42,266 bases of DNA from Pelotomaculum sp. (GCA_018435055.1 JAHDOA010000012.1:1-42266); one strand, 5' to 3'. Positions 9,118-19,066 are shown, numbered from the stretch's first letter. Translations and numbers: made by a program. Notes: generated by a model not told the origin, from the letters alone.

Positions 9118-9325
9118 ACATCCATCCCATCTACTCAACCCTGCTTATTTATCTATTCTGTCAACTCACCCCTATCTAATATCAGTCTCAAATTTCAATC
9201 AAAAAAACACCCTCGATATGTTTCCATGAACATACATCGAGGGTTTAAGTCGATTTGACAAATTTATTTTTATTTTATCAAACACAGTATTTTAGAGGCT
9301 TTGCGGACTTATATCTAAGACATAC
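9118..9325. repeat. ~210-bp non-coding repeat, copy A
   Basis: This segment aligns along its length, with scattered mismatches and small gaps, to 16803-17019 in the same orientation. Shared blocks include ACATCCATCC, TCTGTCAACTCA, CCCTCGATATGTTTCCATG, ATCGAGGGTTTAA, GACAAATTTA and CAGTATTTT. It contains a minus-strand terminator. The flanks of the two copies are unrelated. Copy A lies just beyond the 3' end of ietS and copy B just beyond the 3' end of erm(G). Its nature is unknown: element end, mobile terminator or MITE-like repeat. Confidence 0.75.
9200..9243 (-). terminator. Intrinsic terminator of the ietAS operon
   Basis: Read on the minus strand, CCCTCGAT pairs with ATCGAGGG and the hairpin is followed by TGTTTTTTT. 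It lies about 200 bp beyond the ietS stop codon, inside repeat copy A. Confidence 0.7.
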
Positions 9326-9445
9326 GCAAATAGCTTCAAAATGCAACAACCTATCTGGATTTATGTTTTATACTGATTCTTACTTTTTCTACTTCATTTT
9401 TTCTTTTTCTTAGTGGGATTGTGCTTGTTTATGCTATATCTAATA

Positions 9446-11806
9446 TTAGTTGCGAATTACAACGTCTGTTTGAAGCTTAATATTGGTATGCCAGAAGTTA
9501 TATTCATCTAGCTTTTGGTTTGCTTCATTATAAACAGGTTTTGTTCCGGTCGGGTCCTTAATAGTTACAATGAGGCAGAACTCTTGGCTTGGTACAGTAC
9601 CTTCCATTTGAGACTTAACTTCGATGTGATCTCTGTAAAGACCTTTTATATACAGATACCAATTCTTGTCTTTCGTTAAGTACTTAAGCTGGTTACCATC
9701 AGTCATTTCAGATAAGTCGACTGCATACTTCTTTACAGGATAATACTTATCTCCATACTTAATCAGTAATCTTTCTTTCAGAGCAAATTCATCCGTATTG
9801 CTTCTCATTTTCTTCTTGCTGTAATAATCTTCAAGAAGCACATTCTGAGAACCATCTCGTCCTACTGGATTAAGAATATTTCTTTTGGATGTATCCCTAT
9901 CCTTCTTAGCATCATATGTACCCATTTTAATATCTACATTAGATTGGCAATACTCTGCTCTCTGTGTCGAGTCAAGAATTGGGTTGTATACCAAAGTTAC
10001 AATGATTTGTCCCGTAAAGTAATCTCCATCCACAAGACATTCAGGCATAGGAAAGTCCATTATATCAATGTACTCACCCTTTGCAATTTCATCACGCAAG
10101 ATCAAGGTAACTTCGTGAGGTGAATTATATAAAATTTCTCTTACAGGCTGTGGTTTCCCGAATCCCACTTGATTTACTCTTTCAGTTACTGGAACTCTTA
10201 GATTTTCTGAATAACTTGCAGAATGGACAATCAAGGCCTTGATTAATAAGGGATCAAACTCTTCTTCCATTTCTTGATGTAAACCTGCCGCGAGTGATGC
10301 AATGCGAGGTGTAGAATAACTTGTACCCACTGATTGACAGATTGCACCATCCAATCCGAATGATCTCACCCCTGTTATAACCATCCTTCCTGAAGCATCT
10401 ACACCAGCATTTCCGCCATAATGTACTATTTCTGGTTTAATGATGTAGGATGGTCCACGACCAATTCTTGTAAATGGTGATGGATTATCAACCTCAGCTA
10501 AATCTAGTGCGGATTTTTTATGTGCAATAGATCCTACCACTATAGACCTTACACTGTCAGCGCCTTGATGGATCTTCCCTTTTGGATGACCCATCTTAAA
10601 ATTTTTACAGTTTCCCGCAGATTTACAGATTAAAACTCCATACTGATCCTGCAAAGCATCTAGTGCAACAGCAAAATCGGAGAAGCTATATTCATCCACT
10701 TCATTGATAATGCTAATTGACAGATTCCACACTTTCACATCTCTGTGATGGGCTTTGACAGCCTCTTGGATGTTTCGAATTAACTCATCTTCTTCGATGC
10801 CCTCCTTATCAGTATCTGGATAAACACAAGCATCCAGGACTTTAACACCTTCAGTACCTACCCACTTTTTTCCTTCCAAGTGATCACCATAGATGACTAC
10901 TCCTGAAACAAAAGTTCCATGATCTTTTTTTACATAAGGTTCTGGATATGCAGTATATCGCTCTTCAACAAGCCATGGTTTCACATGTGGAATATCAGCT
11001 ATTCCGTTATCTAAGATGCCCACTATCGCATACTTTTTTCCTTCTTTAGGAGTTAAAATGTTAATTGTTGCTTCATCGTTTTCCATATCAAGAGCAACTG
11101 TATATTTTGGCATAGGTTCGATGGAAAAAATAGCTTCAAAGATTTCATTTTTATTAAGAGTAGTCATATACTCATCAAGGTTAACACCCTTAACATTGTA
11201 GACTACATGGTTCGGTGTATAATTGGTTCTGATTACTTCGTGCCCTATTTGCTTCATTGATCTTTCAAAGTAGTTTCTAATTGCTGTATTTTGCTCGTAA
11301 TTTTGAAAATCAATGAGTTTAACTTTATAGTCAACAGACTCAGCACTTTCGTTCTTGTCAATTATAGGTTCAAAATCAGATATGCTATCAATTGCAGATA
11401 ATGCGTGGGCATATCGCTGAGTATTCTTTAAACGCTCAAGTATTTTATCTACTTCTCGAGAGTTATCTACTTTGATAATTAGCTCATCTTCATCCGCCAG
11501 TCCTAATACATTATTATCTGTGCCGGTCCTAAATAAGTTGCTTACTTCACGTCTATGGGTTTTTGCCGTTGCATCGTCAATAATTCTAGTCTTGAAAACA
11601 AATGGAATTAAAGAGTTATTCCTTTCCTTCTTTAACACTTTCGTCCTAAAGTCCTGAAATCTATCAACAAAAACTCTAGACTTAATCTGTAGTTCTTCTA
11701 GACTTAATATGAATTTAGGTGGATCTCCTCCTCCACCAGCTTCAACTCTCATATTGTCTACTTCTCTTTTAGCAAAAAACTTAATTGGTAATCTTTCATC
11801 AGCCAT
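9446..11806 (-). CDS. ietS: S8 (subtilisin-like) serine protease of an ietAS-type system
   Basis: 786 residues. The catalytic tetrad is complete: D266 (GILDNGI), H296 (KKDHGTFVSG), oxyanion N399 (SAGNCKNF) and S496 (VGTSYSTP). A long N-terminal region (1-255) precedes the protease, and about 270 residues follow it; there is no signal peptide, so the protein is cytoplasmic. It follows the AAA+ gene by 20 nt with a GGGGTGG ribosome site. The pairing of a cytoplasmic S8 protease with an AAA+ ATPase is that of IetAS, first described as a plasmid toxin-antitoxin pair and later as an anti-phage system. The protease is the expected effector (toxin) and the ATPase the regulator; targets are unknown. 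Confidence 0.88.
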   Translation of the reverse strand: MADERLPIKFFAKREVDNMRVEAGGGGDPPKFILSLEELQIKSRVFVDRFQDFRTKVLKKERNNSLIPFVFKTRIIDDATAKTHRREVSNLFRTGTDNNVLGLADEDELIIKVDNSREVDKILERLKNTQRYAHALSAIDSISDFEPIIDKNESAESVDYKVKLIDFQNYEQNTAIRNYFERSMKQIGHEVIRTNYTPNHVVYNVKGVNLDEYMTTLNKNEIFEAIFSIEPMPKYTVALDMENDEATINILTPKEGKKYAIVGILDNGIADIPHVKPWLVEERYTAYPEPYVKKDHGTFVSGVVIYGDHLEGKKWVGTEGVKVLDACVYPDTDKEGIEEDELIRNIQEAVKAHHRDVKVWNLSISIINEVDEYSFSDFAVALDALQDQYGVLICKSAGNCKNFKMGHPKGKIHQGADSVRSIVVGSIAHKKSALDLAEVDNPSPFTRIGRGPSYIIKPEIVHYGGNAGVDASGRMVITGVRSFGLDGAICQSVGTSYSTPRIASLAAGLHQEMEEEFDPLLIKALIVHSASYSENLRVPVTERVNQVGFGKPQPVREILYNSPHEVTLILRDEIAKGEYIDIMDFPMPECLVDGDYFTGQIIVTLVYNPILDSTQRAEYCQSNVDIKMGTYDAKKDRDTSKRNILNPVGRDGSQNVLLEDYYSKKKMRSNTDEFALKERLLIKYGDKYYPVKKYAVDLSEMTDGNQLKYLTKDKNWYLYIKGLYRDHIEVKSQMEGTVPSQEFCLIVTIKDPTGTKPVYNEANQKLDEYNFWHTNIKLQTDVVIRN

Positions 11807-11826
11807 TTTTTACACCACCCCTTCTT

Positions 11827-12921
11827 TCACTCCGGAGAGTTCGCTACATCTCTCACCTTCCTAATCGAAAAACCATAGTTATCGCAGATTTCCTTTTGTG
11901 TCACCCCATATTGCAACAGGTATTTAATAAAATCATTCTCACTGATAATTTTATGGTTTCTATATAAATATACTTCTTGCAATATGTCCCAATTACGAGT
12001 CATATCCTTTTTGTTTATGATGGATTTCTTTATTGCGTTATTTACTACTGTTTTGACATCTGCATGGCTAATGCCATCTAAGGCGGCTGCCAACATTTCC
12101 AGTTTCTTTTCATTCTCCATCACATTACTTTTTGTATTCTTTGTATACAACTTGATCAACTGCATGATCTCTTCTTTATTAGGCTTCTCTAATGTAATAA
12201 TCTTAGAGAACCTTCTCCAAACAGCTGGATCCAATAATTCATGATGATTGGTTGCTGCAATTAAAATACTGTTTTGACTAAAATCATCAATGTTTTGGAG
12301 TAAGCTGTTCACAACCCTTTTTAGTTCTCCTAGTTCATGCTTGTCATCCCTAAGTTTTGCTACAACATCAAATTCATCAAGGAATAAGATACAGTCCCTT
12401 TTCGAAGCATAGTCGAAAATTCTCCTGATGTTCTTTGCTGTGCTTCCTAAGAGTGATGAGACCAGACCATCAAGTCTAACGGTCACAAGTGGTAACCTCG
12501 TCTTATATGCGATAAATCTTGCTACCGTTGTTTTCCCACACCCGGGCGGGCCATACAATAGCAATGAGCTAACCATCTCAATTCCAGCTCGTAAAATCTC
12601 ATCCCTCTGCCAATAGCTTTTAATAAATTCATCGATCTCATCATTAACATAATGCTTCAATATTGGTATCTCAAATGATTTATCCGGGATAAAGATATCA
12701 ACCATCTCCATACGGCTTTCAAAATCCACTGGCTTAGTAGAAAAATCATCTAAGGAGGCCATTCTAGTTTTTTTATTCACTAATAGAGAGCGTATTTTCT
12801 TGGCTAGTAAATCATCACCAGATTTCTCCATGTTCTCTGCTAGAACTTGAGCATAATTATATACCTTCTCTTTATCACCAATCATTCCACCTTCAATTAT
12901 TTTCACAATCTCTGTGTACAT
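11827..12921 (-). CDS. ietA: AAA+ ATPase of an ietAS-type system
   Basis: 364 residues. Walker A GPPGCGKT at 124-131, Walker B CILFLDEFD near 178-184, sensor 1 in IAATNHH (N225) and arginine fingers in VWRRF (R236/R237): a complete classical AAA+ (FtsH/VPS4-like) module. Residues 1-100 form a variable N-terminal region. The last 30 residues (YGVTQKEICDNYGFSIRKVR) look like a small helix-turn-helix, suggesting DNA contact or autoregulation. It is the first gene of the two-gene operon, with a GGAGGA ribosome site and a good promoter at 12945-12974. In known pairs the ATPase restrains or directs the protease. Confidence 0.88.
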   Translation of the reverse strand: MYTEIVKIIEGGMIGDKEKVYNYAQVLAENMEKSGDDLLAKKIRSLLVNKKTRMASLDDFSTKPVDFESRMEMVDIFIPDKSFEIPILKHYVNDEIDEFIKSYWQRDEILRAGIEMVSSLLLYGPPGCGKTTVARFIAYKTRLPLVTVRLDGLVSSLLGSTAKNIRRIFDYASKRDCILFLDEFDVVAKLRDDKHELGELKRVVNSLLQNIDDFSQNSILIAATNHHELLDPAVWRRFSKIITLEKPNKEEIMQLIKLYTKNTKSNVMENEKKLEMLAAALDGISHADVKTVVNNAIKKSIINKKDMTRNWDILQEVYLYRNHKIISENDFIKYLLQYGVTQKEICDNYGFSIRKVRDVANSPE

Positions 12922-12944
12922 TTTTCATTCCTCCAGACATACAT

Positions 12945-13041
12945 ATTCTAACCTATTGTCGTTCTCTTTGTCAATGTATTTGTTATTATTATATGCATTT
13001 CCGTTATTTATAGTCCGTTTTATGTTGTTTTAACTCCGTTA
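12945..13041 (-). promoter_or_regulatory. Promoter of ietAS with upstream AACGGA repeats
   Basis: On the minus strand TTGACA (12969-12974) and TAGAAT (12945-12950) are 18 bp apart and precede the ietA ribosome site. Upstream, AACGGA occurs three times (plus-strand TCCGTT at 13000, 13014 and 13035), which may be binding boxes for a regulator. Confidence 0.65.
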
Positions 13042-13092
13042 TTTGTAATTTAGACTTGGTTTCGTTGCTTTTTCAGGAGTCAGTCTTTCCTC

Positions 13093-13140
13093 AAAATAAA
13101 AACAACCAAGAAACCTTTTTCAATAAAAGCTTCCTGGTTG
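13093..13140 (-). terminator. Orphan minus-strand terminator upstream of ietA
   Basis: Read on the minus strand, CAACCAGGAAGCTTTT pairs imperfectly with AAAAAGGTTTCTTGGTTG (4-nt loop) and is followed by TTTTTATTTT. No minus-strand gene now lies upstream of it; the transposon occupies that place. It is likely the leftover 3' end of a gene removed or displaced by the insertion. Confidence 0.65.
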
Positions 13141-13388
13141 ATCCATTTACACGCTTAGATTGATGTGTATAGCTGATATCTATTCATAACATCTTCTGGT
13201 ATGGTAAATTTCAGTTTTTCTTTTTCATCAAGGTGTTTCAGCTAGCCTAAAAAGTCAGAAAGCTGATGGTATTGCCTGACCGGAGATTGCTGGATATAAT
13301 GACCATATCTTAAGAAAGGAAAGACGCCTCTGTTAATGTGCAACTGCGGTCACAGGAGCACCAGAAGCGTCACCAAAAGGTATGGTAA

Positions 13389-13931
13389 TTGTATCAAACT
13401 ATAGAATACTTGAAAAGCCTGAAAAAGGAGTTTTTTGTTAGGAGCGAGGAGCAGAGTCTTTGTCCATGTTGTAATGGTCATTTAAAGGTAGTTGGTAGCC
13501 GGGAAAGAACATGTATCACTGGGTTGGGAGAAAAGAAGGTTTTAATAATTAGGCGGCTGGGCTGTACCCAATGCAGAAAAATCCATCATGAACTCCCGGA
13601 CAAACTGGTACCCTACAAACGTCATGTGAGGGAGAGTATTGAAGCGATATTGAATGAAGACCCAGCTGCCAGTGTCAGTGCCGACCAAAGCACCTTGGAA
13701 AGGTGGAAAAGATGGTTTAATGATATGTTTGATTACTTCCAAGGATGTTTAAAGTCAATCGCTATTCGATCTGGTCAAGAAAATGTGGAAGATAAATCCG
13801 GTCTTCCCAAGTCCAAGCTCCAAAGGATATGGCAGTATGTAGGTAATGCCCCGGGATGGCTGGCAAGAATTGTCCGGCCCATAGTAAACACAAATTTATG
13901 GGTACATACCCGTTCTGCATTTTGCCAATAA
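13389..13931 (+). CDS. DUF6431-type zinc-ribbon protein of the transposon
   Basis: 180 residues from a TTG start (weak ribosome site; another start is possible). CPCC at 26-29 and a later CTQC give a zinc-ribbon; the stretch RRLGCTQCRKIHHELPDKLVPYKR is typical of the small proteins encoded just upstream of DDE transposases in clostridial elements. The C-terminal half is helical with many basic and aromatic residues. Probably a DNA-binding accessory of transposition. The function is inferred from gene position only. Confidence 0.6.
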   Translation: MYQTIEYLKSLKKEFFVRSEEQSLCPCCNGHLKVVGSRERTCITGLGEKKVLIIRRLGCTQCRKIHHELPDKLVPYKRHVRESIEAILNEDPAASVSADQSTLERWKRWFNDMFDYFQGCLKSIAIRSGQENVEDKSGLPKSKLQRIWQYVGNAPGWLARIVRPIVNTNLWVHTRSAFCQ

Positions 13932-13980
13932 ATACATAGCAGTAAAATCATGCTGAAACCTTAAAAAGGAGAGGATCAGC

Positions 13981-15332
13981 ATGAAAGATCAGAAGAAGGC
14001 AGAAGAGATGGCAGTGCAGCGTGTGCAATTGTTATCTCCACTCCTGGATGATGGAATCGATGCAGCTCAGGCCAAGCTGATTAAAAAGAGGATATGCGAA
14101 GAAACTGGAATATCCGAACGTACATTGCGCAGATATCTGGCTCAGTACAAGAATAGCGGCTTCAGCGGACTTAAACCCAAAGGCAAAGAGCGAAGGACAA
14201 GCGAGGCTATTCCCAGTAACATTTTGGAACAAGCCATACTCTTGCGCCGCCAAGTGCCAGGTCGCAGCATCGCCCAGATTATTCAGATACTAGAGTGGGA
14301 GGGACTGGTCCAGCCCGGGCAGATCAAGCGCAGTACCCTACAGGAGAAGCTCAGTGAACGAGGTTACAGCGCCCGGCACATGCGAATGTATGCCGAAACC
14401 GGAGTAGCCGCCAGACGGTACCAGAAGAAATATCGCAACCAGCTCTGGCATTCAGATATTAAATATGGTCCCTATTTACCCATAGGCCAGGGTGGAAAGA
14501 AGAAACAGGTATATCTAGTACTCTTTGTAGATGATGCTACTCGATTTATTTTGCACGGCCAGTTTTATCCCGTGTTGGATCAGGTTATCGTTGAAGATTG
14601 CTTTAGGCAGGCCATATTAAAATACGGAGTACCGGAAAAAGTATACTTTGATAATGGGAAGCAGTACCGGAACAAATGGATGAATAGAGCCTGTGCCAAA
14701 ATGGGGATTAGACTGCTGTTTGCTAGGCCTTATTCGCCAGAATCCACCGGCAAGCCTGAAAGGATCAATCGAATCGTGGATTCCTTTTTAGCCGAAGCTG
14801 CACTGGAGAAACCCCAGGATTTAGATAAATTAAACCAGTTGTTCTGGGTATGGTTAGAAGAGTGCTACCAGCGCAAACCCCATTCGGGTTTACCTGATAA
14901 TATTTGCCCCGAGACAGCTTATCGCAGTGATAGAAAGGCCTTGAATTTTTAGATCCTGACATAATCGCTAATGCTTTTCTCCACTGTGAAGAAAGAAAAG
15001 TAGATAAGGCCGGCTGTATCAGTTTCGCTGGCAAGAAATACGAAGTAGGATTAAATTTCATAGGCTGCAAGGTAGACGTTATTTATGATCCTGCTGATAT
15101 TAGTGAACTGACCATTGAATATGAGGGACACCAGCCTTTTCAGGTCAAGGAACTGATTATTGGGGAGCGAAGCGCAAAAAGGCCTAAACTACCTGAACAT
15201 ATGCAGAAAGTTACGGCTGATTCTTCAAGATTGCTGAAAGCAGCGGCCAAGAAGAATCAAGAGAGAAAAGAATCTCATCTTCCCGTCGTTTCCTACCGAA
15301 GTGTATGGAAGGAGGACGGCAAAGATGTTTGA
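13981..15332 (+). pseudogene. DDE (rve/Mu-type) transposase, split by a -1 frameshift
   Basis: An AAGGAGAGG site precedes the ATG. The first frame gives 323 residues: HTH at about 40-60 (ETGISERTLRRYLAQYKNSG) and an rve integrase core with D159 (WHSDIKYG), D224 (VYFDNGKQ) and E260 (TGKPERIN). It stops at TAG 14950-14952 in AATTTTTAG. The next frame continues without interruption from 14952 to a TGA at 15330-15332 as about 126 codons (DPDIIANAFLHCEERKVDKA ... GKKYEVGLNFIGCKVDV), the beta-barrel C-domain of Mu-like transposases. Adding one T to the five-T run would restore a single protein of about 450 residues. This is either a disabling deletion or a programmed -1 slip on the T run. The gene overlaps the ATPase start. 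Confidence 0.8.
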
Positions 15333-16125
15333 GGAATATTACCAACTATCTAAAACCCCGTTTTCACGAGATATTCCTACTGAAAGTTTGTATCAGTCTC
15401 ACATGTTAGAGGAAATCTTGGGAAGGCTGGAGTACGCAGCCAAACGGCAGCTATTTGCGGTAGTTACAGGTGACAGCGGAACAGGAAAAACCACCACCAT
15501 ACGCAGATTTAAAGATATTTTAGATGAATCAAAATTTATGGTAATGTACTTAGCCGATTCCAAATTGACCCCGAGGCATTTTTACAAAGGGCTATTAGAA
15601 CAGTTAGGCTGTGAAGCCAAATTTTATCGCGGTGACGCTAAAAGGCAGTTACACCGTGAAATTGAGCTTTTACAGGGTATACATCAGATGCAGCCAGTAG
15701 TCATTGTAGATGAAGCCCACCTTTTAGATAAAGAGATGCTGGAAGAAGTGCGATTTTTGCTCAATTTCAAGATGGATGCCCAGAGTCCTATGGCTTTGAT
15801 TTTGGTTGGCCAGAGTGAATTATGGGATAGATTAAGACTTCAATCCTATGCCGCCATCCGGCAGCGGATTGATCTACAATGTAAATTACCTCACTTAGAT
15901 CGTGCCCAGGTGGGTGAATATGTGAAAAGTCACCTGGCTTATGCTGGTGCCGAACATGATATTTTCTCGGACAGCGCGATAGATGAAATATTTAAAATCT
16001 CCAGTGGTACGGCCCGGATAGTCAACAAGGTCTGTACTCATTGTTTGCTTTATGGAGCCCAGAACAATCGAAGAATTATTGATGACCACATGGTTAAGCT
16101 GGTAGTTCAGGGAGAGTTGAGTTAA
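15325..16125 (+). CDS. ExeA/TniB-like AAA ATPase of the transposon
   Basis: 266 residues from the ATG at 15325, which has an AAGGAGG site at 15309-15315; the in-frame GTG at 15301 is upstream of that site and less likely. The start MFEEYYQLSKTPFSRDIPT is typical of COG3267 ATPases. Walker A GDSGTGKTTT, Walker B VVIVDEAHLLD and sensor region ALILVGQSEL are present. Such ATPases select targets and activate the DDE transposase, as IstB, TniB and MuB do. The gene overlaps the end of the second transposase frame by 8 nt, indicating coupled translation and supporting the idea that the second frame was once, or still is, translated. Confidence 0.85.
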   Translation: MFEEYYQLSKTPFSRDIPTESLYQSHMLEEILGRLEYAAKRQLFAVVTGDSGTGKTTTIRRFKDILDESKFMVMYLADSKLTPRHFYKGLLEQLGCEAKFYRGDAKRQLHREIELLQGIHQMQPVVIVDEAHLLDKEMLEEVRFLLNFKMDAQSPMALILVGQSELWDRLRLQSYAAIRQRIDLQCKLPHLDRAQVGEYVKSHLAYAGAEHDIFSDSAIDEIFKISSGTARIVNKVCTHCLLYGAQNNRRIIDDHMVKLVVQGELS

Positions 16126-16802
16126 TTCTCCCTTCCCCCCAAAGGGGAGTCATATCATGGTCAGTACTTCCGTCAACTTAAGGACAACATATGCCGTCTA
16201 TTGCCGGACATCATGGGTTAGCAGTAACATCAAGGCTTTATCACCTGTTTCCTAAAATAACTGTAGAAAACTTCTTTTCTCTCACACATAAATTTACCTA
16301 ATACAGAATTGCTCTTCGATCCCTAGCAAAACTCTAGTAGTCTTTACCTTCAACAAACTCTCTCTTAATTCTTTCATCAAATCCTATAAATTGGGGATTA
16401 TGATGGTATTGGTATCCCTGACATTTCCTTCTTCCCCTAAGCTCCATATATCCATTTCAGCCATTCTCATTAAAAATTCTGCCCGTAATAATAAAACACT
16501 CTCCAAAAAGACTTTAGTACATCTGTATCTTTTTTAGGTATTACTCAAAATAAGTGAGTAAAAATCTCCTATAAGTCATCTGATTCGCTCTATCAATATA
16601 TCGAAGACTGTTAAAATTAAATCTTTGGCTTTGATTGATTTCACTGTAAGGAATTATTCTCGAATATTTAGAAATTAATATAAATCCGTTGAAACAGTCT
16701 ATAATTTTTCGGATATCCAGTTCACATATCAAAGCAGTATATACATTTCTCTTTTCACAAAAATCCAAATTAGTGTACGCACCATTCAGTTAGGTATTAT
16801 AT
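16126..16802. other. Gene-free stretch between the transposon and repeat copy B
   Basis: AT-rich sequence with many stops in all frames. A 75-codon minus-strand frame (16541-16768, TTG start, no good ribosome site) encodes an unrecognised peptide with ALICELDIRKIIDCFNGF; it may be debris of a transposase. A short CCCC/GGGG hairpin follows the ATPase stop at about 16130-16150. Nothing else is supported. Confidence 0.4.
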
Positions 16803-17019
16803 ACATCCATCCTATCTCCTCAACCTTATAAGATATATCTACTCTGTCAACTCAACCTTACCCATATTCTAGCTCAAATTTTGCACAAAAATATACCCTC
16901 GATATGTTTCCATGTACCCATATCGAGGGTTTAAAACGAGTAGACAAATTTACTTTCATTTTACGAAACCCAGTATTTTCAATGCTTTCCGAGCTTTATT
17001 TTCTAGACATCAGACATAC
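16803..17019. repeat. ~210-bp non-coding repeat, copy B
   Basis: Direct-orientation relative of 9118-9325 (see copy A). Its hairpin stem is perfect here (11 bp). On the minus strand the copy also holds a possible promoter, TTGAGG ... TATAAT, with 16 bp spacing near its left end. Confidence 0.75.
16887..16929 (-). terminator. Intrinsic terminator after erm(G)
   Basis: Read on the minus strand, CCCTCGATATG pairs perfectly with CATATCGAGGG (12-nt loop) and is followed by TATATTTTTGTG. It lies about 300 bp beyond the erm(G) stop, in repeat copy B. Confidence 0.6.
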
Positions 17020-17053
17020 AGTCTCAACATGGCTGGAGAGGACAGAATGAATG

Positions 17054-17154
17054 TCATTTGAGTACGTCCGTTCTCGGAAACATATCCACTTCGCTTTTGG
17101 CACTATCGGTATACGGGAACATATCCAATCTCTCTCTGGAATGTATACCATACT
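17054..17154 (-). pseudogene. Short coding remnant with two DMFP(Y/R)T motifs, possibly from a RumA/RlmD-type gene
   Basis: An open minus-strand stretch of 33 codons contains RERLDMFPYTDSAKSEVDMF and then PRTDVLK before TGA. VDMFP(H/R)T is the conserved near-terminal motif of 23S rRNA m5U methyltransferases of the RumA family, whose 3' end is a known integration site of conjugative elements. The DNA behind the two motifs is the near-repeat CGGRAACATATCC at 17075 and 17114. The identification is tentative: no upstream methyltransferase body is present. Confidence 0.3.
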
Positions 17155-17234
17155 TTTAAAAGGCAGAATAGCATTTTAACTTATGCTACCCTACCTATAA
17201 CTAAACATTTACAGTTGCATGTGGCCTATTGTTT

Positions 17235-18254
<1,020 letters not shown>

Positions 18255-18593
18255 ATGATTTACGTAGGCATTGATATTGCCAAACTCAACCATTTCGCTT
18301 CAGCCATTTCTTCTGATGGCGAAATACTCATCGAGCCGTTTCAATTCTCGAATGACGGTGATGGCTTCCAAATGCTGGTCTCCAAGCTCGATTCCTTCGA
18401 CAAGGGCAGCATCATCATCGGTCTTGAATCAACGGCACACTACGGCGACAACCTCATCCGATATCTTGTCGCTTCGCTTTACAAAGTGTGTGTTATCAAC
18501 CCTATTCAGACTTCTACCTTGCGAAAGAACAATATTCGCAAGACAAAGACTGACAAAGTCGACACTTTAATCATCTGTAAGGCTCTTCATAAA
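18255..18593 (+). pseudogene. IS110-family recombinase, N-terminal RuvC-like domain only
   Basis: The frame starts MIYVGIDIAKLNHFASAISS with an AGGGAGGAAC ribosome site. The DEDD residues of the RuvC-like domain are present: D in GIDIAK, E in GLESTAHYG, D and D in TDKVDT. Homology ends near KALHK (about 18593); the frame then runs on to 18665 through DNA antisense to the neighbouring nuclease gene, giving a meaningless tail. Normal proteins are about 300-430 residues and need a C-terminal Tnp domain with a catalytic serine, which is lost. The junction marks the left limit of restriction system 2. Confidence 0.85.
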
Positions 18594-19025
18594 CCGAGAA
18601 TAGTATTCTTCTTCAATGAGTTCTTTAGGTGCCTGAATGCGATAATTATCTGGATACTTTTCTGAAGGCCATTCCCATACATACTCCAAAATTCCAGAAA
18701 AATCTCCAATACGAACGGCGCATAAGTTCGGTGATCCAATAAGGACTGAAAACTTGATGTTCTCATTATCAAGCCTACGACAGAATTCTTCACACTTTTT
18801 TATTTCGCCCAAGCTCAACGGTTTGCCCTTGATTTCAAACCACCTATTTAAGTTTGGAATATAAAAGTCCGGAAGATATCTGGTTCCATCCATTTCGAAT
18901 CCTTCGATTTCATATTCGTAAGTTAGACCGACTGCATTGAAAAAGACTGCCCAGCGAGCTTCAAGTCGACTACGAAATCGGTGTCCGTCATATTCTGTTT
19001 CAATTGCTTTTATATCGTTACTCAC
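18567..19025 (-). CDS. PD-(D/E)XK nuclease-like protein, last gene of restriction operon 2
   Basis: About 152 residues from a GTG at 19023-19025, chosen because an AAGGAGG site lies 11 nt upstream; an ATG at 19067 overlapping the preceding stop (TAATG) would add 14 residues. HRFRSRLEARWAVFF, RYLPDFYIPN and WFEIKGKPL place E22, D53, E64 and K66 as a PD-(D/E)XK active site of the kind found in phage and plasmid hypothetical nucleases. The final residues (FMKSLTDD) are read from DNA that also encodes the IS110 fragment, so the original C-terminus may be lost and replaced. Role unknown; as part of the operon it could be an extra DNA nuclease. Confidence 0.75.
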   Translation of the reverse strand: MSNDIKAIETEYDGHRFRSRLEARWAVFFNAVGLTYEYEIEGFEMDGTRYLPDFYIPNLNRWFEIKGKPLSLGEIKKCEEFCRRLDNENIKFSVLIGSPNLCAVRIGDFSGILEYVWEWPSEKYPDNYRIQAPKELIEEEYYSRFMKSLTDD

Positions 19026-19066
19026 GGACGAATAAGCCTCCTTCTTCAAATGCAACACCATTACCA

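Larger units (their letters stand above)
13143..16260 (+). mobile_element. DDE transposon with DUF6431-like protein and ExeA/TniB-like ATPase
   Basis: Three co-oriented genes: a zinc-ribbon DUF6431-type protein, a Mu-like DDE transposase and an AAA ATPase, the layout of a transposase-plus-ATPase element (Mu/Tn552/IS21-like logic). The limits are approximate. 13143-13388 and 16126-16260 are gene-free flanks in which I could not align convincing terminal inverted repeats by eye. GC content is visibly higher than in ietAS and erm on either side. The transposase frame is broken (see that entry), so the copy may be inactive. Confidence 0.7.

Noticed and set aside
16541-16768. 75-codon minus-strand frame as a gene
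   Set aside because: TTG start without a ribosome site, no recognisable family, surrounded by stop-rich DNA; at most transposase debris.
18593-18665. C-terminal part of the IS110 frame as real protein
   Set aside because: It is antisense to the PD-(D/E)XK gene and replaces the conserved IS110 sequence abruptly.
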